Notes: generated by a model from the letters alone, not told the origin. A DNA stretch of 64,000 nt from a bacterium (GCA_030647205.1 JAUSJO010000002.1:124001-188000), one strand, 5' to 3'. Shown: positions 40,796-48,772, counted from the stretch's first letter. Numbers and translations are program-made.

Positions 40796-42241
40796 ATGAA
40801 AGCGGTTTTTTGTGGTGTTATTTTGTCCTCATTTGTCCTGGGCGTTTTTTTTGCTCCGTACTTTAGCGTTTCGACGGCAGCGCTCGTTGCACTTTTTGCC
40901 ATTTTTTTTCTCTTGAGCCTTTCCCTTATTCCTGAGAAGTGGCTTTGGCTGAGCATGATTGCCATCGGTTTTTTCTTTCTGGGTGTTTTTCGCTTGCAGC
41001 AGTATCAAACCGGTCTTGAAAAAGTTACTTATCCGACAGATAAAGATGTGAATGTTCAGGGGCAGGTTGTGGAGCCGCCGGAGGATACTAAAAAAGCAAC
41101 AAAGGTTGTGATCCAGGATCAAGATAAAAAGGCAAAAATTCTGCTTATTTTGAGGCCGTTTTCAGGGATAAAGTATGGCGATTATCTGGCAGTTGAAGGG
41201 AAAATGGTCCGGCCGGAAAGCGAAAGTCTCAAAAACAACCTTCTTACAAAAGGGATTTCATACCAAATGCTTTTTCCGAACATAGAAAAGATTAAGACAG
41301 CCGGAAACCTGAGTTTGCAAATGCAGGCTAAAAACTTGCTGTATGGTGTGAGAAATCGTTTTGAAAGCAGTATAAACAGTATTTTGCCCGAACCGGAAAG
41401 CTCGTTTTTAGCGGGGCTTCTTCTTGGGATCAAAAGAAACTTGCCCGACTGGCTGATGGAAGATTTGCAAAAAAGTGGGACAACTCACATCATCGCTCTT
41501 TCCGGATTTAATATTACTGTGATTGTGATGGGACTGCGTCTGATGTTTTCTAAAAAGTCGGCGAAAATGAGTTTCTATTTGCCACTCATAGCCATTGCCG
41601 GATTCGTGGTAATGACCGGTGCGCAAAGTTCGGTGGTGAGAGCCGGCATCATGGGTGCGATGATGATGCTAGCGTACCGTGTCGGGCGCCAGTCGTCAGC
41701 TACGATGGCGATAGTTATAACGGCAGCGGCAATGATATTTTATAACCCGATGATACTTAGATTTGATGTTGGTTTCCAGCTTTCATTTGCGGCATTTTTG
41801 GGAATTATCTACCTGGGACCGATAATCCGAGAGATTTTACCCGGCAAAAGAGAGTCGTTGAAGGAGGTTCTCGCCATGACGCTTGGGGCGCAGGTAATGG
41901 CGTATCCGATAATTCTCTACTACTTCGGCAACTTTTCGCTTATCGCACTCGCAACTAATTTAATAATTCTGCCATTTATTCCCTTTGTGATGCTCATCGG
42001 ATTTATAAGCACAGTTCTGGGCATGATATGGTCGTATCTGGGATATGTGCTATCGTGGACGGTGTTTTTTGCCCTGAGGGTAATCATCGGCGCAATCCAC
42101 TTCTCTGCTTCCCTGCCTTTTGCATCTCTTGATGGTATAAACATCTCGCCGACCAATATGGCCATTTGTTACATCATAGTTCTAGAGCTGATATTTATTT
42201 ATAAAGCTATAAAGAGAAAGCGCCTTTCAAATGGAAGATAA
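40796..42241 (+). CDS. comEC: ComEC competence channel, membrane part
   Basis: 481 residues from ATG 40796. The frame runs back to 40703, but that ATG lies in the dispersed repeat. N-terminal spans, an OB-like DUF4131 domain (residues 85-165; KDVNVQGQVVEPPEDTKKA) and the competence core (SFLAGLLLGIKRNLP, LQKSGTTHIIALSGFNITVI, GAQSSVVRAGIMGAM). ComEC carries single-stranded DNA across the membrane. The metallo-lactamase part is a separate gene that overlaps the end by 11 bases. Confidence 0.92.
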   Translation: MKAVFCGVILSSFVLGVFFAPYFSVSTAALVALFAIFFLLSLSLIPEKWLWLSMIAIGFFFLGVFRLQQYQTGLEKVTYPTDKDVNVQGQVVEPPEDTKKATKVVIQDQDKKAKILLILRPFSGIKYGDYLAVEGKMVRPESESLKNNLLTKGISYQMLFPNIEKIKTAGNLSLQMQAKNLLYGVRNRFESSINSILPEPESSFLAGLLLGIKRNLPDWLMEDLQKSGTTHIIALSGFNITVIVMGLRLMFSKKSAKMSFYLPLIAIAGFVVMTGAQSSVVRAGIMGAMMMLAYRVGRQSSATMAIVITAAAMIFYNPMILRFDVGFQLSFAAFLGIIYLGPIIREILPGKRESLKEVLAMTLGAQVMAYPIILYYFGNFSLIALATNLIILPFIPFVMLIGFISTVLGMIWSYLGYVLSWTVFFALRVIIGAIHFSASLPFASLDGINISPTNMAICYIIVLELIFIYKAIKRKRLSNGR

Positions 42242-43109
42242 AACAAAGAAGATATTTTCGCCGATTGCGATTCTAATTTTGATAGTGGCATTTATTGGGA
42301 TTTGGGCAAGTGTTTTTGCTGTTCCCGACAAGAAGCTAAAGGTCACATATCTTGATATCGGGCAGGGTGATAGCGAACTTATCGAGTTTCCGGATGGTAA
42401 AATGGCGCTTATAGATGGCGGGCCGGGCAAAAAAGTTCTTGAGGGTTTGGGCAAAAATATGCCTTTCTACAAGCGAAAAATAGATATTATCTTTCTTTCT
42501 CATCCGCATGCTGACCATGTGGCGGGACTTGTTCATGTTTTGAGCCGATATGAAGTTGGACGAGTTGTGCTTACCCGGGCGGTTCATAATGCGCCGGAAT
42601 ATCAGGAATTTTTAAAGCAGGCTAAAGATAAAAATATTCCGGCGACTGAAGGTATCCGCGGAACGGAGTTTGACTTTTCCGGTGGCAGCAAAATTAAGAT
42701 TTTATATCCGACAGGTACGCTTGATAGTCAGAACCTAAACAATACCTCAGAAGTTTTGATGCTTGAGTCTGGCAAAACGAGATTTCTATTTATGGGAGAT
42801 CTGGAAAATGATGGATCTGATAAGCTGCTTGCTCTCGAGCCGGATTTGCAGACGGATGTCATAAAAGTGCCTCATCATGGCTCACAAAATGCTCTAAATG
42901 CAGATTTATATAAGAAAGCTAGCCCAAAATATGCGGTTATTTCTGTTGGTAAAGATAACAAATACGGTCATCCTCACACTGAAGTACTGAATTTCCTGGA
43001 AGCTAGCGGGATAAAATATTTCCGCACTGATACTGCCGGAGATGTAAGCCTTGTTTCGGACGGGACAAGTGTAGAGCTTAAAAAAGGAAATAATCTTTTG
43101 TCGTTTTAA
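42231..43109 (+). CDS. ComEC-type MBL-fold hydrolase, separate gene
   Basis: 292 residues: one N-terminal membrane span (10-30), then an MBL domain typical of the ComEC C-terminus: TYLDIGQGDSELIEFPDGK, the metal motif FLSHPHADHVAGL, FLFMGDLENDG, VIKVPHHGSQNALN and KYGHPHTEVL. In many bacteria this domain is fused to ComEC and probably degrades one DNA strand. The 11-base overlap implies coupled translation. Confidence 0.92.
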   Translation: MEDKTKKIFSPIAILILIVAFIGIWASVFAVPDKKLKVTYLDIGQGDSELIEFPDGKMALIDGGPGKKVLEGLGKNMPFYKRKIDIIFLSHPHADHVAGLVHVLSRYEVGRVVLTRAVHNAPEYQEFLKQAKDKNIPATEGIRGTEFDFSGGSKIKILYPTGTLDSQNLNNTSEVLMLESGKTRFLFMGDLENDGSDKLLALEPDLQTDVIKVPHHGSQNALNADLYKKASPKYAVISVGKDNKYGHPHTEVLNFLEASGIKYFRTDTAGDVSLVSDGTSVELKKGNNLLSF

Positions 43110-43129
43110 GGTATTGTCACCATAATTAT

Positions 43130-43159
43130 TCGTCATTCTGGCTTGTCCAGAAGCATCTC
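43130..43159 (+). repeat. GTCATTC-family repeat (degenerate)
   Basis: CGTCATTCTGGCTTGTCCAG followed by AAGCATCT; CTGG and CCAG pair. It precedes structured element copy 3. Confidence 0.5.
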
Positions 43160-43385
43160 TTTAAAATAGTTTCCACTTTTTTAGAAAAAGTGGAGTAAAA
43201 ATCGCGACTTATGGCGGCGACAAAGTGTCGGATTTCAGTTCGCTCAGGTTTGAAAAAATGAACTCGCTAGATCGCTCAGACAACATTATTTTCAAAATCT
43301 TCGTTCACTTTATCCTCGCTTTGTCTTCGATAGTCGCATTAAGAGATCACTTGGCTCATCTTCCCTTTGAAAAAATCGTGCCGGG
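43160..43385 (+). repeat. Dispersed structured element, copy 3
   Basis: Hairpin CCACTTTTT/AAAAAGTGG (43173-43193); outer pair GCGACT (43204-43209) with AGTCGC (43332-43337); CAAAGTG with CGCTTTG and GGAT with ATCC; TTTGAAAA with TTTTCAAA; 3' end TTTGAAAAAATCGTGCCGG. It fills the 343-base gap between the MBL gene and the receiver gene apart from the receiver promoter. Confidence 0.85.
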
Positions 43386-43404
43386 GAGGCCGTAAACATT
43401 TTAC

Positions 43405-43434
43405 TTTACTAATATATTCCATTATAGTTATAAT
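43405..43434 (+). promoter_or_regulatory. Promoter of the receiver gene
   Basis: TTTACT (43405-43410), 18 bases, TATAAT (43429-43434). The start would be near 43441, only a few bases before the AAGGAG site, so the leader is minimal. Confidence 0.65.
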
Positions 43435-43452
43435 GTTTAAAAGGAGAAAACA

Positions 43453-43824
43453 ATGGCTGCATCGAAAATTTTAATTATAGATGATGACCCTGCAATAAGA
43501 GAACTTTATGAAACCGGATTTAAACAGATTGGTTTTGATGTTCAGACAGCCGTCAATGGCGAGGATGCACTCACTAAGACACTCTCGTTTAAACCGGATC
43601 TTTTACTTCTTGATATTATGATGCCGGAGATACACGGGCTTCATGTTTTGGATATTATAAAAGCTACGCCAGAAGCTAAAGATATGAAAGTTATCGTGTT
43701 TACTGCACTTTCAGACGATGAAGCAAGGAAAAAAGCGGAAGAGTTTGGTGCGGACGGATACATAGTAAAATCTCAAAAAACGATGGCAGAGGTTATAAAC
43801 TACGTTCAGGAAATGCTAAAGTAA
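43453..43824 (+). CDS. Stand-alone response-regulator receiver protein
   Basis: 123 residues, a single CheY-like receiver: acidic pocket Asp11/Asp12 (IIDDDPAI), phosphoacceptor Asp54 (LLLDIMMPE), Thr84 and Lys106 (GYIVKSQ). There is no output domain and no kinase nearby. Single-domain receivers work by protein contacts; pilus control is one option given the locus, without direct evidence. Strong AAGGAG ribosome site. Confidence 0.93.
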   Translation: MAASKILIIDDDPAIRELYETGFKQIGFDVQTAVNGEDALTKTLSFKPDLLLLDIMMPEIHGLHVLDIIKATPEAKDMKVIVFTALSDDEARKKAEEFGADGYIVKSQKTMAEVINYVQEMLK

Positions 43825-43889
43825 ATATTAGATAGTTAAAAATCTATTTGCAAAATTTCAGTAATGTTATAACATAAGTTTTATAATGA

Positions 43890-44030
43890 TAGTTAAAAAC
43901 ATCAATGCAGTCTTGTTAACAGTTTTGTCTCTCCTACTACCGGTAAGAGAGAAAGGTTGGTGTTTGCCTTAAAGAGCAGATTGAAAAATAAGATATATCC
44001 AACCTTTCTGAAAGATCAGAAGGGTTTTTT
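43890..44030 (+). ncRNA. Terminated leader or sRNA with alternative folds
   Basis: Downstream of TATAAT (43882-43887) lies an ORF-free stretch that ends in an intrinsic terminator: an 11-bp stem (44001-44011 with 44016-44026) and TTTTTT. The left arm of that stem can instead pair with AGAAAGGTTGG at about 43949-43960 (partner CCAACCTTTCT, 43999-44009). This is a classic terminator/antiterminator choice. The tRNA starts eight bases later. No riboswitch family was recognised. Confidence 0.5.
44001..44030 (+). terminator. Intrinsic terminator directly before the tRNA
   Basis: AACCTTTCTGA and TCAGAAGGGTT form 11 pairs with one G-U, four-base loop, then TTTTTT. Confidence 0.88.
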
Positions 44031-44037
44031 GTTTTCA

Positions 44038-44114
44038 CGGGCCGTGGCGCAGTCTGGTAGCGCAATCCACCCATGGTGGAGAGGTCGGAGGTTCGAATCC
44101 TCTCAGCCCGACCA
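44038..44114 (+). tRNA. tRNA with CAT at the anticodon position, atypical loop
   Basis: 77 bases including CCA. Acceptor CGGGCCG/CAGCCCG (one C-A mismatch), D arm GCGC...GCGC, T arm GGAGG-TTCGAAT-CCTCT. By length the anticodon loop is CCCATGG with CAT at 44072-44074. Position 33 is C, not T, and the loop can zip up (CC with GG) to leave only three bases. The acceptor, D and T arms look like the tRNA-Pro at 55.9 kb, including the C1-G72 pair. Amino-acid identity is therefore uncertain. Confidence 0.7.
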
Positions 44115-44508
44115 AACAATATCCGGATAGGAAACTATCTGATAATTCCAAAAGCCTCTGATCCTCTCTCTGTTTGGCACACAAGGCTAACTCTTCGAAA
44201 TACTTCTGGTAATCCCAAGGTGTTTCATTAAGCGTTGAGTTTCAGGGAGAGGATAAAGGGGTACGAACCTTTAACAATATAAATTCATTTTGTCAAAGTC
44301 ACAAAAGAAAGGAGCAAGATTTGCATTGTCATGGAGGCAGCAAGTCAAGACCGGCCAAAGGACAGGTGTATCTATCGAGTCATGCAGTTTTGGTCGAGCG
44401 ATGAAGATAGCGTGTACAGACAAACAAGTGTTGGCTTTTTGCGGACACTTCAGAAAGTACAACCACGCTTACTATTCGGAGCATTGGTAATAATCAAAAG
44501 TGAGGTGA
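44115..44508 (+). other. 394-base stretch without a supported gene
   Basis: Two overlapping open frames (44290-44490 and 44331-44567) lack ribosome sites at their starts and have no recognisable product. An AAGGAG site at 44309-44314 precedes TTG at 44321, which would give a 27-residue peptide. The base composition from 44330 on resembles coding sequence, so a decayed gene is possible. I see no RNA family or repeat. Confidence 0.4.
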
Positions 44509-44721
44509 ATGATGCAGACAAAGATAGACACACTTACCAAAACCTTCTCCTTTCCCGGTCTTTGTAAAACATCTCTCAGGGGGTTAGCGGAAAAATGTAA
44601 CGCCGATGTTGAGATAAAGGGCTCTTCGGGGGCATTCGAACTATCCGGTAGTCCGGTTGATGTGCAGACTCTCGTGACTGAGGCAATGCATCATTGCGAT
44701 TTCCAGAATCGTCCTGCATGA
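44509..44721 (+). CDS. Small hypothetical protein before the TusA-like gene
   Basis: 70 residues (or 69 from the second ATG); GAGGTG lies just upstream. The sequence SLRGLAEKCNADVEIKGSSGAFELSG suggests a small alpha/beta fold of HPr-like or KH-like size, but I recognise no family. It ends 65 bases before the TusA-like gene, which has a similar GGAGGTG ribosome site; the two are probably co-expressed. Confidence 0.6.
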   Translation: MMQTKIDTLTKTFSFPGLCKTSLRGLAEKCNADVEIKGSSGAFELSGSPVDVQTLVTEAMHHCDFQNRPA

Positions 44722-44786
44722 GGATCGTTAATTGGCATTAAAGGTCTACATTCTTTTGGTCAAAATACTGACTGGAGGTGAATAAA

Positions 44787-45038
44787 ATGAAATTCAGTCC
44801 CAAAGAAGGGGAAGCCGGTACATATGTTCTTGATGTGACTGGTTATGTCTGCCCCCACCCTCAGCTATATACATTAAAGTGCATGGAAAAGCTAAAGAGC
44901 GGACAAATTCTGGAGGTGCTGGTGGACAATCCGTCTTCTGTTGAGTCGGTAACCCAAGCTTGTAATGGCAGGGGGTACACGATTCTTGAGTCTACCCAAC
45001 CAAAAGCCGGGGTGACCCAGCTTCGAATCCAAAAATGA
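44787..45038 (+). CDS. TusA/SirA-like sulfur-carrier family protein
   Basis: 83 residues from ATG 44787 (GGAGGTG upstream; GTG 44778 is the alternative). VTGYVCPHPQLYTLKCMEKLKSGQIL contains the C-P-x-P motif (Cys22, Pro23, Pro25) of TusA, followed by VLVDNPSSVESVTQACNGRGY. TusA passes sulfur for tRNA thiolation and other pathways. No partner sulfur-relay gene is nearby, so the pathway is not clear. Confidence 0.85.
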   Translation: MKFSPKEGEAGTYVLDVTGYVCPHPQLYTLKCMEKLKSGQILEVLVDNPSSVESVTQACNGRGYTILESTQPKAGVTQLRIQK

Positions 45039-45042
45039 ATTC

Positions 45043-45077
45043 AAAGGGGCGCGATAACTATGGTTGTGCGCCCCTTT
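45043..45077 (+). terminator. Terminator-like hairpin after the TusA-like gene
   Basis: AAAGGGGCGC pairs with GCGCCCCTTT over ten bases with a 15-base loop; the T tail is short (TTT inside the stem). Confidence 0.6.
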
Positions 45078-45094
45078 AAAATTGGCTTAAATCA

Positions 45095-45103
45095 TGCTAA
45101 AAT
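45095..45103 (+). promoter_or_regulatory. Extended -10 promoter of yebC
   Basis: TGCTAAAAT has the TGn extension; no good -35 is present. It lies 37 bases before the yebC start. Confidence 0.5.
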
Positions 45104-45139
45104 AGAGTATATTTAGACTTAACTAGGGAGACAATATCT

Positions 45140-45880
45140 ATGTCAGGACATTCTAAATGGGCCTCCATCAAACATAAGAAAGCGGCTACCGATGCTAAAA
45201 AGGGGAAGGCATTTACTCAGGCTGCAAACATGATAACTCTTGCGGCCAAAGAAGGCGGCGGAGACCCGATCATGAACTTCAAGTTGCGTCTTGCTATCGA
45301 TAAGGCAAAGGCCGTAAATATGCCATCATCAAATATTGATCGCGCAGTAAAAAAAGGCACTGGTGAAGGCGGAGGCGGTCAGGTTGAGGAGTTGATTTAT
45401 GAGGGTTACGGCCAAGAAGGAGTAGCTATTTTAGTCAGTACGGTGACGGATAACAAAAACCGAACCTCGGGAGATGTAAGAAGTACGTTGACCAAGTACG
45501 GCGGTCGTATGGCTGATGCCGGCTCTGTTTCATGGCTGTTTGACCAGCAGGGGCAGATTGTGGTTGCGGACACTTCTGAGGATGCAATGCTTGCGTCCAT
45601 AGATGCAGGAGCAAGCGATGTGGAGGAGGAAGACGGGAAACTTTTTATTTACTCCGACTTAAACTCGATCAAAAAGATCAAAGAAGCTTTGGAAGCACTA
45701 GATATAAAAATAGAGTCGGCCGAGATCACTTCAAAGCCCAAGAATTACATAAAAATAGAGAACGAGGAAACCGCCTCAAAGATTTTGAAACTAATAGATA
45801 TGCTCGAAGGCCTAGATGACGTGACGGAAGTGTACGCAAACTTCGACATTCCGGATGAGATTTTGGAAAAGGTGGGCTAA
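45140..45880 (+). CDS. yebC: YebC/PmpR family protein
   Basis: 246 residues, full length: MSGHSKWASIKHKKAATDAKKGKAF, then NIDRAVKKGTGEGG, EGYGQEGVAILV, TDNKNRTSGDVRSTLTKYGG and VSWLFDQQG. YebC-type proteins act as transcriptional regulators and, as shown for some, help ribosomes through proline stretches. GGGAGA precedes the start. It lies before ruvC, as in many bacteria. Confidence 0.97.
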   Translation: MSGHSKWASIKHKKAATDAKKGKAFTQAANMITLAAKEGGGDPIMNFKLRLAIDKAKAVNMPSSNIDRAVKKGTGEGGGGQVEELIYEGYGQEGVAILVSTVTDNKNRTSGDVRSTLTKYGGRMADAGSVSWLFDQQGQIVVADTSEDAMLASIDAGASDVEEEDGKLFIYSDLNSIKKIKEALEALDIKIESAEITSKPKNYIKIENEETASKILKLIDMLEGLDDVTEVYANFDIPDEILEKVG

Positions 45881-45974
45881 AATGTCCGTTTGAATTGTTC
45901 GAATTGTTAGAATTGAAAAAACATCTATAACAAGCGAAGCGATCAAACAGTTATAACAATTAAAACATTTAAAA

Positions 45975-46460
45975 ATGATTATTTTAGGGGTAGATCCCGG
46001 AACCGCCACAACAGGATATGGTGTCATCGATAACACTAAAGGGATGAATAAATTTGTTGAATATGGCTGTATCCTAACGAAGTCCTCGGAGGATTTAGAA
46101 AACCGGTTAGTGACGATATTTGATGAACTGACTGAAATTATCAAGAAATTTAAACCCGAAATGGTAGCTGTTGAGGAGCTTTTTTTTGCAACAAATGCTA
46201 AAACGGCAATCTCTGTTGGGCATGCTCGAGGAGTAATACTTCTTGCCTGTTCCAAGGAAAAAGTGCCGGTTTATGAGTACACGCCTCTTCAGGTAAAGCA
46301 GGCGATTTGCGGATATGGACGGGGCGATAAACAGCAGATACAGAAAATGGTCAAAGCACTTTTGAATTTGGAAGAAATCCCGAAACCTGATGACGCCGCT
46401 GATGGTTTGGCTATCGCGATTTGTCATGCCAACTCATATAGAGCTTTTGCAGGGAAATAG
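45975..46460 (+). CDS. ruvC: Holliday junction resolvase RuvC
   Basis: 161 residues. The acidic catalytic set is Asp7 (GVDPGTATTGYG), Glu67 (VAVEELFF), Asp140 and Asp143 (DDAADGLAIAICH). RuvC cuts Holliday junctions bound by RuvAB; ruvA and ruvB are at 48.2 and 49.4 kb. The region before the start contains AATTGTT repeats and no strong ribosome site. Confidence 0.96.
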   Translation: MIILGVDPGTATTGYGVIDNTKGMNKFVEYGCILTKSSEDLENRLVTIFDELTEIIKKFKPEMVAVEELFFATNAKTAISVGHARGVILLACSKEKVPVYEYTPLQVKQAICGYGRGDKQQIQKMVKALLNLEEIPKPDDAADGLAIAICHANSYRAFAGK

Positions 46461-46516
46461 ATTGCAGTTGAAGCTTGTCGAATAAAGTTCTAAAATAAGA
46501 CTAAACGGAGGGGTTT

Positions 46517-47497
46517 GTGATTGATGCAGTTCAAGAAAGGAAAACGACTCTTTCTTCTGCCTATGAAATGGGCTTGAAGCTTCTTGGCGACTCTTATAAA
46601 GAGGGAAAAATATTTTCATCTCTACCTAAGGCTGGTGATCCTTTTTCGGATCTTGAACTTTTGAGCGTTCTTGCTCTTACACCGGCAATGAGACAGGAGA
46701 TTTTAAATAAATATCTATACCACAGTAAAATATTTAGTCTGGCTACGACTGGTATTATGGCTTGGGTTGTAATAAATACAATGGAGGAGTTTGGGGAAAA
46801 CGAAAAAGTTGGCCTAGAAAAATACTTTTCTGTTTGCGAGGAATATTTTGACAAGACTATAAATACTGACGGGATTTTGCCGACAGATTCGAGTGGAAAC
46901 TGGATGCAAAGTGCTGATAGGGTCGGGGCCTTGATAGAAAATCAGGCCTATTATGCGAAAATTTTGGATGTTCTTTCTCTGCTGACCGATGACGACATGT
47001 ATGAATTCAAGAAAAAAAGGCTTACAAGGGCAGTGCGGGATAAACTTGATGGTGCATATGTTTTAGATAAGAAGGATTCGATGGAAACCAGGCCAAACAA
47101 CTTTATCACTGCTTTTTTAGCTCCTGAACTTTTTAAGAAGGATGATTGGCAGAAGACTTTTGATGTGGTGCTAAAGGAGGGTGAACTTTGGCAGGGCTGG
47201 GGCGGGCTTACCACCTTAGGTCAGTCAGATCCGAGCTATAACCCTGAGCGCGATGGGGAGAGCTGGTTTTTTATAAATAATATGGCGGGGATAGTATTAT
47301 CCAAACTTGATAGTGAAAAATATGCCGATAAGATTCAGGCAATTTTAAGGTCTTCGGCAGAAAATGCCTCATGGCAGGAACACTCCGGCAGGCCCTGCGA
47401 AGTTACATTTACTACTGACAGACAGATTAAAGTCCAGGGTCTTTATGGCCTTTCTCTTGCAACCTATATTTACCTTTATCGAATTTTGAATCCTTAA
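46517..47497 (+). CDS. Glycogen-debranching-like (alpha/alpha)6 protein
   Basis: 326 residues starting with GTG (GGAGGGG upstream). The pattern GILPTDSSGNWMQSADRVGALIENQAYYAKIL, RPNNFITAFL, and GGLTTLGQSDPSYNPERDGESWFFINNMAGI resembles the helical-barrel C-terminal domain of amylo-alpha-1,6-glucosidase/GH15-like enzymes. It is shorter than full debranching enzymes, and the function is inferred from these motifs alone. Located between ruvC and ruvA genes without an obvious link to repair. Confidence 0.65.
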   Translation: MIDAVQERKTTLSSAYEMGLKLLGDSYKEGKIFSSLPKAGDPFSDLELLSVLALTPAMRQEILNKYLYHSKIFSLATTGIMAWVVINTMEEFGENEKVGLEKYFSVCEEYFDKTINTDGILPTDSSGNWMQSADRVGALIENQAYYAKILDVLSLLTDDDMYEFKKKRLTRAVRDKLDGAYVLDKKDSMETRPNNFITAFLAPELFKKDDWQKTFDVVLKEGELWQGWGGLTTLGQSDPSYNPERDGESWFFINNMAGIVLSKLDSEKYADKIQAILRSSAENASWQEHSGRPCEVTFTTDRQIKVQGLYGLSLATYIYLYRILNP

Positions 47498-47587
47498 CAA
47501 GATATTCTAAAAATTATACTTCTATGTTATATTCCTAAGTAAATTTCCTTAGCACTATTTCAATTTCTATAGAAAGCGGGGACGCAC

Positions 47588-47800
47588 TTGGACGCACACA
47601 ATATCGTATGGGAAGAGCGCCAGAAAGGGAAAAGGATTTTTAAATTTGGTGTTTTTCTCAACACCCTAGTTTTTGTCGTAATTGGTATCACAGACGACAA
47701 AGCAGGTCTTTGGATAGCTGCTCTTATCATGGCAACCTCCTTGCTTTATAAAGTTCACAAGGAGGTTAGGATAGCGTTCATGAGAGGGAATAATCGCTAG
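47588..47800 (+). CDS. Small two-span membrane protein
   Basis: 70 residues from a TTG start. Two hydrophobic segments (KFGVFLNTLVFVVIGIT and GLWIAALIMATSLLYKV) flanked by basic residues. No family recognised. It is followed at once by two shorter membrane ORFs with good ribosome sites. Confidence 0.6.
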   Translation: MDAHNIVWEERQKGKRIFKFGVFLNTLVFVVIGITDDKAGLWIAALIMATSLLYKVHKEVRIAFMRGNNR

Positions 47801-47808
47801 GAGAGATA

Positions 47809-47889
47809 ATGGATTATGGAAAGGTAGTTCTTCCGTTCATGGTTCTAGTTATTGCTGTTTTTCTCTGGATCTTGGGGCATGTGTTCTAG
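47809..47889 (+). CDS. 26-residue single-span peptide
   Basis: ATG at 47809 with AGGAGAG upstream; the peptide contains VVLPFMVLVIAVFLWILGH, one membrane span, and ends in TAG. It lies eight bases after the previous gene. Small size and good ribosome site suggest a real micro-protein. Confidence 0.55.
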   Translation: MDYGKVVLPFMVLVIAVFLWILGHVF

Positions 47890-47926
47890 GATTTATAGGA
47901 AACAGGGGTAATAAAAGGGGGCTATC

Positions 47927-48082
47927 ATGAAACTTCTAATGTCCATCTTTAGATGTACTTCATGTTGTGAGGCTGCGAACGCTGTGGAGATAACTCTCAA
48001 ACATGCTTTTCTTCTCTGGCTTTTATGGGCTTTGGTAACATTGCCGTCATTTGAGGCGGAGATGCATTGGCACTTCCTTTAG
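47927..48082 (+). CDS. 51-residue membrane protein with Cys cluster
   Basis: ATG at 47927 with AAGGGGG upstream. An N-terminal RCTSCCEAAN cluster of three Cys is followed by a hydrophobic stretch (HAFLLWLLWALVTLPSF). Third gene of a small-membrane-protein cluster closed by the terminator at 48112. Confidence 0.55.
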   Translation: MKLLMSIFRCTSCCEAANAVEITLKHAFLLWLLWALVTLPSFEAEMHWHFL

Positions 48083-48111
48083 CGGGCAATGAGTAGGGGT
48101 ACCCCTTAGAG

Positions 48112-48139
48112 AAAGCTCCCTGTTTTAGGGAGCTTTTTT
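48112..48139 (+). terminator. Intrinsic terminator upstream of ruvA
   Basis: AAAGCTCCCT/AGGGAGCTTT, ten pairs, five-base loop, T run to 48139. The LexA-like box starts two bases later. Confidence 0.93.
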
Positions 48140-48140
48140 C

Positions 48141-48157
48141 TTTTGTATACTAGAATT
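48141..48157 (+). promoter_or_regulatory. LexA-like box upstream of ruvA
   Basis: TTTTGTATACTAGAATT is identical over 17 bases to the box before ruvB and shares TTTTGTATACTA with the lexA boxes. It ends 48 bases before the ruvA start; a GATAAT at 48183-48188 may be the -10. Confidence 0.78.
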
Positions 48158-48205
48158 CGTTTTGGGATTCAGTTAAGATTTAGATAATATAAACGAGAAT
48201 TTACT

Positions 48206-48772
48206 ATGATTGCTAGTTTGCGTGGGAAAGTAGTCCAAAAAAGAGCTGATAGCCTAGTTGTCGAGATGAATGGAGTTGGCTATAAAGTTATTTGTCCTGT
48301 TTCAGTTTTAGAGTCTGCAAAAGTTGATGACGAAATATTTTTAAATACTTACACTCATGTTCGAGAAGATATTTTGGCTTTGTATGGCTTTTTGACTGCA
48401 GATGACCTAGCGCTTTTTGAGCTTTTAATAAGCGTTTCCGGAGTTGGGCCGAAAGCGGCGGTAAATATTTTGTCTGCTGCAAGTTCTGAAAAAATTCGTA
48501 GTTCTATCCAAAAACAAGATCCAGGAATTCTTTTCTCTGTTTCGGGGATTGGCAAAAAAACAGCCGAGAAAATCGTTGTAGAACTTAAAAATAAACTTGG
48601 TGCAAGTGATGCTTTGTACGCGCCATCTTCAGAAACGGATGATCTCTATCAGGCGCTTAGCGATTTAGGATTTAAGCCGAATGAAATCAGTACTGCGATA
48701 TCGAAAATTCCCGAAGATCTTGAAACGACAGAAGAGAAGCTGAAGTTTGTTTTGAAAGAGATTAAAAAGTAG
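48206..48772 (+). CDS. ruvA: Holliday junction helicase subunit RuvA
   Basis: 188 residues: OB domain (MIASLRGKVVQKRADSLVVE), the HhH pair (FELLISVSGVGPKAAVNIL and LFSVSGIGKKTAEKIVVELK), and the flexible C-terminal domain III (DLYQALSDLGFKPNEISTAI). RuvA binds the four-way junction and loads RuvB. Preceded by a LexA-like box. Confidence 0.96.
   Translation: MIASLRGKVVQKRADSLVVEMNGVGYKVICPVSVLESAKVDDEIFLNTYTHVREDILALYGFLTADDLALFELLISVSGVGPKAAVNILSAASSEKIRSSIQKQDPGILFSVSGIGKKTAEKIVVELKNKLGASDALYAPSSETDDLYQALSDLGFKPNEISTAISKIPEDLETTEEKLKFVLKEIKK

Noticed and set aside
43937..44119. 60-codon minus-strand ORF (RIRTSDL.. type)
   Set aside because: It is the reverse translation of the tRNA gene, a well-known spurious ORF class.
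44290..44567. Two overlapping ORFs downstream of the tRNA
   Set aside because: Starts lack ribosome sites, the frames overlap each other and the products match nothing I know; listed as an unassigned stretch instead.
45885..45970. AATTGTT/AACAATT repeats between yebC and ruvC as an operator
   Set aside because: They are short, irregular and AT-rich, and I cannot separate them from background composition.
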